DNA of 19,452 bases, from NCBI GenBank assembly GCA_964642165.1, contig CAZXOC010000128.1, forward strand, positions 1-19,452. The letters are read 5' to 3'. Both the position numbers and the translations under genes were made by a program. Positions 7,366 to 15,376 of the stretch are shown piece by piece (the stretch's first letter is position 1; every line of letters begins with the position of its first letter). This DNA comes from CAYRVX01 sp964642165 (GTDB lineage Bacteria; Planctomycetota; Phycisphaerae; SM23-33). Below the pieces are notes generated by a model. It saw only the letters and a list, made by a program, of their open reading frames with translations. It made no database searches and was not told where the DNA came from.

Positions 7366-8148
7366 GTGGACTTCGAGAACAAGGTGGCGATCGTCACCGG
7401 CGCGGCGGGGTCGATCGGCGCCGGGCTGGCCGCGAGGCTGTGCGAGCTGGGGGCGAAGGTCTTCATCACGGACCTGGACCAGGCCAGGCTGGACGCCGTC
7501 TGCGAGGAGCTGGCCGCCAAGGGCGGCACGTGCAGGGGCCTCGCGGCGGACGTGACGGACGCCGGGCAGGTCAAGCAGGCCGTCGCGGCGTGCGTGGCGG
7601 CGTTCGGCGAGAAGGTCGACGTCCTGATCAACGTCGCCGGGACGGTCGGCAAGGGCGGGAAGGTCGAGGACCTCACCGAGGAGAACTGGGACGCGGTCTT
7701 CGCCGTGAACGTCAAGGGCACGTTCCTGTTCATCCGGGAGGTCGTGCCGCTCATGAAGGCCGGCGGCGGGAAGATCGTGAACTTCTCGAGCAAGTCGGGC
7801 AAGACGGGCTCGGCCCTGATGAGCCCGTACTCGTCGGCCAAGGCGGCCATCATCGGCCTCACCCAGGCGCTGGCCTACGAGCTGGCGGGCAGCAAGATCA
7901 ACGTCAACTGCGTCTGTCCCGGCATCACGATGGACACCGGCGTCTGGCGGAACGTCTCGGCGGACTACGTCGAGACCATGAACCTGCCCATCGACGAGGT
8001 CGCCCGGAAGTTCACCGCCAAGGTGCCGCTGGGCCGGCTGGCGGAAATCCGGGACGTCGTCGCCGTGACGGTGTTCCTGGCCTCCGACGAGGCCGACTAC
8101 ATGACCGGCCAAGCCGTCAACATCACCGGCGGGCGCGAGATGCACTGA
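7366..8148 (+). CDS. SDR polyol dehydrogenase, related to sorbitol-6-phosphate 2-dehydrogenase
   Basis: A 260-residue classical SDR. The GTG start at 7366 follows GGGAG by seven bases. It has TGAAGSIG at residues 11-18, NVAG at 89-92 and the catalytic Ser142, Tyr155 and Lys159, with the standard 13-residue Ser-to-Tyr spacing. The C-terminal part, with a conserved KVPLGR, then YMTGQAVNITGG and a final REMH, resembles the end of E. coli SrlD (sorbitol-6-phosphate 2-dehydrogenase: KVPLKR, TGQSINVTGG). Related SDRs act on xylitol, arabinitol and sorbitol phosphate. It is only distantly similar to the first SDR, so the two are not a recent duplication. The neighbouring kinase and aldolase support a polyol or ketose role. 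Substrate and cofactor are not determinable here. Confidence 0.9.
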   Translation: MDFENKVAIVTGAAGSIGAGLAARLCELGAKVFITDLDQARLDAVCEELAAKGGTCRGLAADVTDAGQVKQAVAACVAAFGEKVDVLINVAGTVGKGGKVEDLTEENWDAVFAVNVKGTFLFIREVVPLMKAGGGKIVNFSSKSGKTGSALMSPYSSAKAAIIGLTQALAYELAGSKINVNCVCPGITMDTGVWRNVSADYVETMNLPIDEVARKFTAKVPLGRLAEIRDVVAVTVFLASDEADYMTGQAVNITGGREMH

Positions 8149-8197
8149 CCGCCCGCCGCACGACCAGGCAGAGAGGCAAGCCTCGGAGAAAGCCAAC

Positions 8198-8890
8198 ATG
8201 TGGACGAAAGAGCAAGTCGCCAAGACGATCGATCACGCGGCGCTGAAGCCCAACATGACCGACGCCGACGTCGTCGAGGCCTGCGAACTGGGCAAGAAGT
8301 ACGGCGTGGCCAGCGTGTGCGTGCGTCCCACGGACGTCGCCACGGCCGCCAGGGAGCTCGAGGGATCCGGCGTTCCCGCTTCGGCGGTCATCGGCTTCCC
8401 CCACGGCGCCCACCGGCCCGAGACCAAGGCGCTGGAGGCGAAGCTCGCCATCGCCGACGGCGCGAAGGAGCTCGACATGGTGATGAATGTCGGCAAGTTC
8501 CTCAGCGGCGACCGCGAGCTGGTGCATTGGGAGATCGCCGGCGTCGTCGCGGAGGCCAAGCCGCACGGCGCGATCGTCAAGGTGATCCTCGAGACCTGCT
8601 ACCTGACGCTGGCGCAGGTGGCCGAGGCCTGCCGGATCGCCCGCGACGCCGGGGCGGACTTCGTCAAGACGTCCACGGGCTTCGGCGACGGCGGGGCGAC
8701 GCCCGAGGTCATCGGCGTGATGGTCGAGACCGTCGGCGATTCGATGGGCGTCAAGGCCTCCGGCGGCGTGCGGACCTACGCCACGGCCGTCGGGTACCTT
8801 CAGCAGGGCTGCAAGCGGCTCGGCGCCGCCGGCGGGACCCGGGTGATCTGCGAGGAAGCGCCTGCCGCCGACGGCGGCGGCGACACCTGA
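8198..8890 (+). CDS. deoC: DeoC-family class I aldolase (deoxyribose-phosphate aldolase-like, altered substrate site)
   Basis: A 230-residue TIM-barrel aldolase, starting at ATG 8198 after GGAG. Canonical DeoC cleaves 2-deoxyribose 5-phosphate to acetaldehyde and glyceraldehyde 3-phosphate through a lysine Schiff base. The catalytic frame is intact: Lys157 in DFVKTSTGF (Schiff base), Asp93 in ELDMVMNVG, Lys128 in VKVILET, and Lys186 in VKASGGVR. The substrate end differs. The family motif IDHTLLKP is IDHAALKP here (Thr to Ala14), and the phosphate-binding RIGTSSG near the C-terminus is RLGAAGGT (residues 207-214), losing both serines. The short C-terminal tail ends DGGGDT. The gene sits after the kinase and second SDR and 14 bases before the zinc dehydrogenase, so cotranslation is likely. 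I am confident of the family, not of deoxyribose phosphate as substrate. Confidence 0.88.
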   Translation: MWTKEQVAKTIDHAALKPNMTDADVVEACELGKKYGVASVCVRPTDVATAARELEGSGVPASAVIGFPHGAHRPETKALEAKLAIADGAKELDMVMNVGKFLSGDRELVHWEIAGVVAEAKPHGAIVKVILETCYLTLAQVAEACRIARDAGADFVKTSTGFGDGGATPEVIGVMVETVGDSMGVKASGGVRTYATAVGYLQQGCKRLGAAGGTRVICEEAPAADGGGDT

Positions 8891-8904
8891 TCGGACACAC
8901 CACC

Positions 8905-9954
8905 ATGGCAGAGACGATGAAGGCGGTGGTCTACCACGCGCCCGGCGACGTCCGGGTCGAGCAGGTCCCGACGCCCGGCTGCGGGCCCGGCGAGCTGCTC
9001 GTGAAGGTCGACGCCTGCGCCGTGTGCGGGTCGGACCTGAAGAGCTTCCGCCACGGCAACCCCCGGATCAAGCCGCCCTTGACCATGGGGCACGAGTTCA
9101 CCGGGCTCATCGAGCAGGTCGGCAAGGATGCCGAAGGCTTCGCCGCCGGCGAGCGGATCGTCATGGCCACCACAATCTCCTGCGGCGAGTGCCTCTACTG
9201 CCGTCGCGGCTGGCGGAACCTCTGCGCCAACCTCGCCCCGATGGGCTTCAGCTATCCCGGCGGCATGGCGGAGCGCGTCGTCGTCCCCGCGCGGGCCGTC
9301 GCCAACGGCCACGTCGTCAAGGTGCCCCCCGAGCTGAAGGCCGAGCACGCCGCCCTGGCCGAACCGGTCAGTTGCGCGGTCAACTCCGCCGACAACAGCG
9401 GCATCCAGGAAGGCGACACGGTGGTGGTCCTGGGGGCCGGGCCGATGGGGCTGATCAACGTCTGCGTCGCTCGCGGCCTGGGCGCCGGGACGATCATCCT
9501 GTCGGAGATCAGCGAGACCCGCCTGGCGATGGCCAAGCCGTTCGATTGCGACGTCCTGGTCAACCCCGCCGAGCAGGACCTGCGGCAGGTCGTCCTGGAC
9601 GCGACCGGCGGGCTCGGCGCGGACGTGGCGATCGTGGCCGCCCCGGCCGCCCAGCCGCAGGAGACCGCCATCGGCCTGGTGCGAAAGCGAGGAACGGTCT
9701 GCCTGTTCGCGTCGCTGCCGAAGGGCAGCAGCGAGATCACCATCGACAGCCGCCCGCTGCACTACGGCGAGCTGCGCCTCGTCGGCACGAGCGACTCGAC
9801 CCCGCGGCACGTGGCGAAGGCCGTCGAGCTGCTCGCCTCGGGCAAGATCCCCGCCGACCGGCTCGTCAGCCACGTCCTGCCCCTGGACGAGGTCCACAAG
9901 GCGTTCGATCTCATGGTCTCGGGGGAGGCCCTTCGCGTGGTGCTTCGCCCGTGA
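8905..9954 (+). CDS. Zinc-dependent medium-chain dehydrogenase (sorbitol/threonine dehydrogenase-like)
   Basis: A 349-residue cytoplasmic NAD(P)-dependent MDR enzyme. Catalytic-zinc residues are Cys41 (in VCGSD), His63-Glu64 (in GHEF) and probably the Glu in ALAEPVSC. The structural zinc set is complete at Cys93, Cys96, Cys99 and Cys107. The Rossmann loop is VVVLGAGPMGL. Relatives include sorbitol, xylitol, L-threonine and L-idonate dehydrogenases, and the close family cannot be picked by eye. There is no clear Shine-Dalgarno site before the ATG at 8905. With only 14 bases to the aldolase stop, translational coupling to the aldolase gene is likely. It is the third dehydrogenase of the cluster, which implies either several oxidation steps or more than one entry substrate. 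Confidence 0.92.
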   Translation: MAETMKAVVYHAPGDVRVEQVPTPGCGPGELLVKVDACAVCGSDLKSFRHGNPRIKPPLTMGHEFTGLIEQVGKDAEGFAAGERIVMATTISCGECLYCRRGWRNLCANLAPMGFSYPGGMAERVVVPARAVANGHVVKVPPELKAEHAALAEPVSCAVNSADNSGIQEGDTVVVLGAGPMGLINVCVARGLGAGTIILSEISETRLAMAKPFDCDVLVNPAEQDLRQVVLDATGGLGADVAIVAAPAAQPQETAIGLVRKRGTVCLFASLPKGSSEITIDSRPLHYGELRLVGTSDSTPRHVAKAVELLASGKIPADRLVSHVLPLDEVHKAFDLMVSGEALRVVLRP

Positions 9955-10011
9955 GGCGTGCGGCCGCGGCGCGGTCGGGCACGGGCAGCCTGGAGTAGAG
10001 GTCCGGAGTTG

Positions 10012-13000
10012 ATGTCAACCGGTACCAGACGAACGGTGGCGACGGCGCTGGTCGTGGGCCTGTGCGCCGCGGCCGCGGCGAGAAGGAAGCCCCCGCCCCC
10101 ATCGTACTACCACAAGAAGAAGACGTGGCGCGAGACGCTGCGGGTCTCGCGGGAGGCGCTGGCGCGAGCCGAGGCCGAAGCCGCCAAGCCGGCGCAGGCC
10201 CCGCCGCCCGGGAAGCGACCGGCCGCGGGCCCCAAGGGCGTGACGCTCGGCCCCTGGCACCGGATCGGGCCGTTCTACAACGCCGGCAAGCCGGCGTTCG
10301 ACTTCGCCTTCCCGCCGGAGAAGGAGATCGCCCTCGACAGGAAGTACGGCGAGCTGGCCTGGCAGGAATGCCCGCAGTTCGACGACGGCCGACCGCACCG
10401 GCTTCGCGCGGGCACGAACGGCTCGACCTACCTCTACCGCACGCTCGTCACGGCCAAGGCCAGGACGATCAAGGGCTACTTCGGCAGCGACGACGGCCTG
10501 GCGGTGTGGCTCAACGGCGAGAAGGTCGTCAACAGCAACGTCCGCCGCGGCGTGGCGCCGAACTCGGACCAGGCCAAGCTGGCGCTGAAGGCCGGCGAGA
10601 ACCGCCTGCTGCTGAAGGTCTACAACACGGGCGGCGGGCACGGATTCTACTTCTCGACGCGGAAGAAGCCGGCCGCCGGCGTGACCGCCCGGCGCCGCGG
10701 AAAGGACCCGCGCCAGACCGCGCGGCAGGAGCTCTGGAGCCTGGTCGCCCGCGCGTACCGCAACGACCCGATCGTGAAGGGCGAGATGGCCCGGGAGCAG
10801 GCCGACGTCATCTGGGCGGCCGACTGGAAAGAGGCGGACCTGCTCGACCTCGCCCGCCGCTACGCCAAGGCCACGCGCCTGCCGTCGCTGCACGACCGGG
10901 CGGAGGCCCTGCTGGCCGGCGGCGTCAAGATGCCCGCCGAGCTGACCGCCGTCCGCGAGCTGTACGTGCGATCCTGGCAGGTGACGGAGGCGTCGAAGGA
11001 GCTCGGCCCCGAGACGCTGGAGTCGATTCGCCTGGCCGTCAAGGACTTGGCACGGACCTTTCCCAAGCGCTACACCCGGGGCGGGGAGCACCTCGCGAGG
11101 CTGGCGGCGCTGGAGGGGCACGTCGCGACGGTCTCCGCCGCGGCAGCCCGGGGCGACGTCAAGGCGATCGAGGAGCTTTCGGCCGTCGCCAGGACGGTGA
11201 CGGCGCTGCGGCGCGAGGCGCTGCTGGCCAGCCCGCTGCTGGACTTCGACCGGCTCCTGGTGATCCAGCGGCAGTTCGGCGACGGCGCGCGGAAGGTGAT
11301 CAGCAGCTCGCTGGGCATGCCCTCGCTGAACTCCCACATCCACACGGCCATCCGCAATCCACGGTCGGGCTGGGACGACGAGATCGCCGTGCTGACCGAC
11401 CTGCGAGGCGCAGGGAGGCTCACGACGCTCTTCCGGCCCGAGGGCGGGCGGATGGTCTGCGACGTCGACCTGCACTTCGACGCCGACCGGATGCTCCTGT
11501 CCATGTACGGCACGCACGACCGATGGCACGTCTTCGAGCTCGGCGCGGACGGCAAGCACCTGCGCCAGCTCACGCCCACCGACCTGCCCGACGTGGACCA
11601 CTTCGACGCGTGCTACCTGCCCAACGGCCGGATCGCCTTCACCTCCACGGCCACGTTCCAGGGCCTGCCCTGCGAGTACGGCGGCAAGCCCATGGCCTGC
11701 CTGTACCTGCTGGACCGCAAGACCGGCGACATCCGGCAGATCACGTTCGAGCAGGACAGCGACTGGTGCCCCACGGTCCTGAACAACGGCCGGCTCATGT
11801 ACCTGCGCTGGGAGTACACCGACACGCCGCACTACTTCACGCGGGTGCTGTTCCACTGCAATCCCGACGGCACCGGACAGATGGAGTACTACGGCAGCAA
11901 CTCCTACTTCCCCAACGCGTTCCTCTTCGCCCGACCGATCCCGGGCCACCCGACGCGCGTCGTGGGCATCGCGGGCGGGCACCACGGGATCAGCCGCTCC
12001 GGCCGCATGTTGATCCTCGACCCGGACATCGGGCGCCACGAGGCCGACGGCGTGGTCCAGGAGATCCCCGGGCGCGGCCGGAAGGTCGAGCCCATCATCC
12101 GCGACCGCCTGGTGGACGGGGTCTGGCCGCAGTTCCTCCACCCCTACCCGCTGGCCGAGCCCGGCACGAACCGCGGCGCGGGCAGGTACTTCCTGGTGGC
12201 GGCGAAGCTTCGGCCGGGGTCGCTGTGGGGCATCTACCTGGCCGACGTGTTCGACAACCTGACGCTCGTGAAGGAGGTGGAAGGCTGCGCCCTGCTGGAG
12301 CCGCTGCCGCTTCGCCGCACGCCGAGGCCGCCCGTGATCCCACCTCGGGTGGACCTGCGGCGCAAGGACGCCGTCGTGTACCTGACGGACATCTACCGGG
12401 GTCCGAGCCTGGCGGGCGTGCCGCGCGGCGCGGTGAAGCGTCTGCGGCTGATCTCCTACCACTACGCCTACAACAAGCGCGGCGGGCATTCGAGCGTGGG
12501 CATCGAGAGCAGTTGGGACATCAAGCGGGTCCTCGGCACGGTGCCGGTGGCGGCGGACGGCTCGGCGTACTTCCGCGTTCCGGCCAACACGCCCATCGCG
12601 GTGCAGCCGCTGGATGGGCGGGGGCGGGCCCTCCAGCTCATGCGGAGCTGGTTCGTGGGCATGCCGGGCGAGGTCGTCTCGTGCGTCGGCTGCCACGAGC
12701 CGCAAGCGGACAGCCCCGACCTGACAGGCCTGTCGGCCCTGCGCCGCGCGCCGTCGGAGATCGAGTCGTGGTACGGCCCGGCGCGCCCGTTCGGCTTCGA
12801 GGCCGAGGTCCAGCCCGTGCTGGACAAGTACTGCGCGGCGTGCCACGACGGGCGACGCGAGGGCCTGCCGAACCTCGCCGACACCGCCCGCGAGTCCACG
12901 GACACGGCGTGGCGCGCCACCATCGGCAAGTTCAGCAACAGCTACGCGGGCCTCCAGAAGTACGTCCGCCGCCCGGGACCGGAGGGCGACTACCACGCCC

Positions 13001-14262
13001 TGCGCCCCATGGAGTACCACGCCTCCACGAGCGAGCTGGCCCAAATGCTGCGGAAGGGCCACCACAACGTGACGCTCGATCGCGAGGCGTGGGAGCGGCT
13101 GTATACCTGGATCGACCTGAACGCGCCGTACCACGGCCGGTGGAGCCCGGACCCGTGGCGCGACGTGGACCAGCGCGAGCGGCGGCGCGAGCTGGCGAAG
13201 CGCTACGCCAACGTGGACGACGACCCGGAGGGCGAGTACGCCGCGGCGCTGGGCGCGCTGGCGAAGCGCGGGGCCACCGCGCCGATCAAGCCGCCGCCCG
13301 CGGCACGGGCCCCCTCGGTCGTGCCGCGCGTGGCGGGCTGGCCGTTCGACGCCCACGAGGCGGCGCGCCGGCGGGCCGCCGCCGGGCCCCGGGCCGCCCG
13401 GACCGTGAACCTCGGCGGCGGGCTGTCCATGGCGATGGCCCTCATCCCCGCCGGCGAGTTCGTCATGGGCGACCCCAACGGCTGCGCCGACGAACGCCCC
13501 CTGACCCGCGTCCGGATCGAGCGCCCCTTCTGGATGGGCGTCACCGAGGTCACCAACGCCCAGTTCGCGCGGTTCGACCCGGCGCACGACAGCCGCTACA
13601 TCGACCGCGCGGGCAAGGACCAGAGCGTCCGGGGCTGGCCCGCCAACGGCCCGGACCAGCCCGTCATCCGCGTCACGTGGAAGGACGCGACGGCCTTCTG
13701 CCGGTGGCTCGGCGAGACGACGGGGCGGCGCTTCGCCCTGCCCACCGAGGCGCAGTGGGAGTGGGCCTGCCGGGCCGGAACCGCCACGCCCCTCTGGTAC
13801 GGCGGCGTCGAGGACGACTTCGCCCCCTATGCGAACCTGGCGGACGTCACCGGCGGGAAGCTCCGGACCACCCCCTTCCCCACGTCGAGGCGGCTCAACG
13901 ACCGCCAGGGCCACGCGCTCGCCGTCGGCGCCTACCGGCCGAACCCCTGGGGGCTGATGGATATGCACGGCAGCGTTGCGGAATGGACGCTCTCGCTGTA
14001 CCGTCGGTATCCCTATGACGACACGGACGGGCGCAGCGACCTGCACGCCGCCGGCCGGCGGGTCGTCCGCGGCGGCTCGTGGCGCGACCGCCCGAAGCGC
14101 TGCCGCTCGGCGTTCCGGCTGGCCTACGAGCCGTACCAGCCCGTCGTCAACGTGGGTTTCCGCGTCGTGTCGGACGCGACCGAACCTGTCGGCAACAAGA
14201 CACAAGCGAAGATCGAGGCCTTCGCGTCCGGGAGATCCAACCTGCAAAGGAGCAAGCGATGA
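10012..14262 (+). CDS. Large exported protein: jelly-roll-like domain, HZS-alpha-like beta-propeller, two CxxCH haem motifs, SUMF1 domain
   Basis: A 1416-residue protein. Residues 1-25 are a Sec-type signal peptide (MSTGTRR, then a Val/Ala/Leu core). A Cys follows GL but lacks a proper lipobox. A Lys/Pro/Ala-rich linker follows. Residues about 80-215 look like a beta-sandwich ligand-binding module (GPWHRIGPF ... FGSDDGLAVWLNG). About 225-430 is helical. About 450-865 is a beta-propeller with WD40/TolB-like strands, resembling the middle domain of hydrazine synthase alpha. Haem c motifs are CVGCH (891-895) and CAACH (941-945), the second in a cytochrome-like FEAEVQPVLDKYCAACHDG context. About 1139-1387 is a complete SUMF1/FGE-sulfatase fold (MALIPAGEFVMG, PTEAQWEWACRAG, GLMDMHGSVAEW, RGGSWRD). 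The catalytic cysteines of sulfatase-activating FGE are absent (Asp1359 instead). The ATG has a close GGAG; AGAGG further up may also serve. Its stop overlaps the next gene. A redox or ligand-binding role outside the membrane is likely; true hydrazine synthesis is not. Confidence 0.9.
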   Translation: MSTGTRRTVATALVVGLCAAAAARRKPPPPSYYHKKKTWRETLRVSREALARAEAEAAKPAQAPPPGKRPAAGPKGVTLGPWHRIGPFYNAGKPAFDFAFPPEKEIALDRKYGELAWQECPQFDDGRPHRLRAGTNGSTYLYRTLVTAKARTIKGYFGSDDGLAVWLNGEKVVNSNVRRGVAPNSDQAKLALKAGENRLLLKVYNTGGGHGFYFSTRKKPAAGVTARRRGKDPRQTARQELWSLVARAYRNDPIVKGEMAREQADVIWAADWKEADLLDLARRYAKATRLPSLHDRAEALLAGGVKMPAELTAVRELYVRSWQVTEASKELGPETLESIRLAVKDLARTFPKRYTRGGEHLARLAALEGHVATVSAAAARGDVKAIEELSAVARTVTALRREALLASPLLDFDRLLVIQRQFGDGARKVISSSLGMPSLNSHIHTAIRNPRSGWDDEIAVLTDLRGAGRLTTLFRPEGGRMVCDVDLHFDADRMLLSMYGTHDRWHVFELGADGKHLRQLTPTDLPDVDHFDACYLPNGRIAFTSTATFQGLPCEYGGKPMACLYLLDRKTGDIRQITFEQDSDWCPTVLNNGRLMYLRWEYTDTPHYFTRVLFHCNPDGTGQMEYYGSNSYFPNAFLFARPIPGHPTRVVGIAGGHHGISRSGRMLILDPDIGRHEADGVVQEIPGRGRKVEPIIRDRLVDGVWPQFLHPYPLAEPGTNRGAGRYFLVAAKLRPGSLWGIYLADVFDNLTLVKEVEGCALLEPLPLRRTPRPPVIPPRVDLRRKDAVVYLTDIYRGPSLAGVPRGAVKRLRLISYHYAYNKRGGHSSVGIESSWDIKRVLGTVPVAADGSAYFRVPANTPIAVQPLDGRGRALQLMRSWFVGMPGEVVSCVGCHEPQADSPDLTGLSALRRAPSEIESWYGPARPFGFEAEVQPVLDKYCAACHDGRREGLPNLADTARESTDTAWRATIGKFSNSYAGLQKYVRRPGPEGDYHALRPMEYHASTSELAQMLRKGHHNVTLDREAWERLYTWIDLNAPYHGRWSPDPWRDVDQRERRRELAKRYANVDDDPEGEYAAALGALAKRGATAPIKPPPAARAPSVVPRVAGWPFDAHEAARRRAAAGPRAARTVNLGGGLSMAMALIPAGEFVMGDPNGCADERPLTRVRIERPFWMGVTEVTNAQFARFDPAHDSRYIDRAGKDQSVRGWPANGPDQPVIRVTWKDATAFCRWLGETTGRRFALPTEAQWEWACRAGTATPLWYGGVEDDFAPYANLADVTGGKLRTTPFPTSRRLNDRQGHALAVGAYRPNPWGLMDMHGSVAEWTLSLYRRYPYDDTDGRSDLHAAGRRVVRGGSWRDRPKRCRSAFRLAYEPYQPVVNVGFRVVSDATEPVGNKTQAKIEAFASGRSNLQRSKR

Positions 14263-15317
14263 AGCAGACGACGGAGAGACGGTGGTGTGTGGGAGCGGCG
14301 GGGATGGCCGTGGCGCTGGCGGGTCTGCTGATGCTGGCCGGCTGCCAGACCGGGCCGAAGGTCTCCGTCATCGTGCTGCCGGAGAAGTACAACACGCCCG
14401 ACGGGATGACGCTGGATGCCGACGGGAACATCCTCCTGTCCATGCCGAACTTCAACGATCCGAACCACCCGCCCCTGATCGTGAAGATCGGCCCCGATGA
14501 CCAGATCACCGAGGTGGTGACGCTGCCCCCGCAGGGCGGCAAGAGGGCCGGCCCGCTCGGGATCGGCGTCGGGGCGGACGGGAACCTCTACATCTCCGAC
14601 AACCCGGACTTCGGCAAAGACGTGCGGACGTCGCGGCTGCTGCGCGTGGTCATGAAGGACGGCAAGGCCGCGAAGGTCGAGGTCGTGGCGACGGGCTTCT
14701 ACAACGCCAACGGCCTGGCCTGCCACGGCGACAGCGTCTACGTCTGCGAGTGCAAGATCGACCCGGCCGCCTCGCCGATGCCCAGCGGCGTCGTCCGCTT
14801 CAAGCTCTCCGAGCTGGACGCGGCCAATCCCGTCGCCCTGAAGCCCGGCGGCAACGACCCGCACTTCGTCCTGAAGTTCCACACCAAGAACGAGGAGTGG
14901 AAGGTCGGGGCGAACGGGCTCGGCATCCACGGCGAGACGATGTACGTCTGCAACTTCGGCGACGCCCAGTTGATCCGGGCGAAGCTCGGCGCGGACGGCA
15001 AGGTCGTCTCCCACGAGGTCCTCGCCGAGGGTCAGGGGATGCTGTCCACCGACGGGCTGAGCATCGACCGGAAGACCGGCGAGGTCTACATCGCCGACTT
15101 CCGCGACAACGCCGTGCACCGGGTCGACCCGAAGACGGGCAAGGTCACGACGCTCGCCAGGAACGGCAACACCGACGGGACCGGCGGGGAGCTGGATCGT
15201 CCGTCGGAGCCTTGCCTCCGCGGGCGCAAGGTCTACGTGGCGAACATCGACCTGCCCTTCGCGGGCAACGTCACCGACAAGCCCAACACCATCTCGGTGA
15301 TCCACCTGGACGACTAG
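14259..15317 (+). CDS. SMP-30/NHL-like beta-propeller lipoprotein
   Basis: A 352-residue lipoprotein. It begins at ATG 14259, which overlaps the preceding stop (ATGA), with AAAGGAG six bases upstream, so it is translationally coupled to the large redox protein. The signal peptide carries a lipobox LMLAGC with lipidation at Cys29. The mature part is a run of beta-propeller blades (PDGMTLDADGNILLS, PLGIGVGADGNLYISD, TDGLSIDRKTGEVYIAD) typical of the SMP-30/gluconolactonase/LRE and NHL-repeat proteins. Possible divalent-metal residues by analogy with SMP-30 are Asn151 (NANG) and Asp265 (TDG), but the family's usual N-terminal EGP motif is not obvious. SMP-30 members hydrolyse sugar lactones, so an extracytoplasmic lactonase is one reading. 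A non-catalytic binding propeller is the alternative. Confidence 0.85.
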   Translation: MKQTTERRWCVGAAGMAVALAGLLMLAGCQTGPKVSVIVLPEKYNTPDGMTLDADGNILLSMPNFNDPNHPPLIVKIGPDDQITEVVTLPPQGGKRAGPLGIGVGADGNLYISDNPDFGKDVRTSRLLRVVMKDGKAAKVEVVATGFYNANGLACHGDSVYVCECKIDPAASPMPSGVVRFKLSELDAANPVALKPGGNDPHFVLKFHTKNEEWKVGANGLGIHGETMYVCNFGDAQLIRAKLGADGKVVSHEVLAEGQGMLSTDGLSIDRKTGEVYIADFRDNAVHRVDPKTGKVTTLARNGNTDGTGGELDRPSEPCLRGRKVYVANIDLPFAGNVTDKPNTISVIHLDD

Positions 15318-15376
15318 CGCCTCCGGCGCCCCGTCTATCCGGACGGAAGACAGTATCACGAATGAGGAGAGAAACG

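Noticed and set aside
10012..10100. Lipoprotein signal on the large exported protein
   Set aside because: A cysteine occurs near residue 20, but Leu precedes it where Gly, Ala or Ser is needed, so a Sec signal peptide is more likely.
10015..14247. A 1410-codon open frame on the minus strand, and a 1318-codon frame on the plus strand in another register, over the large exported protein
   Set aside because: Both are compositional shadows of a very GC-rich gene with strong third-position bias. Their translations are Arg/Ala/Gly/Val-rich without domains, whereas the chosen frame has clear ones.
10012..14262. True hydrazine synthase (anammox) alpha subunit
   Set aside because: The resemblance is limited to the propeller and haem segment. 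The protein has an added SUMF1 domain, and no beta/gamma hydrazine synthase subunits lie nearby.
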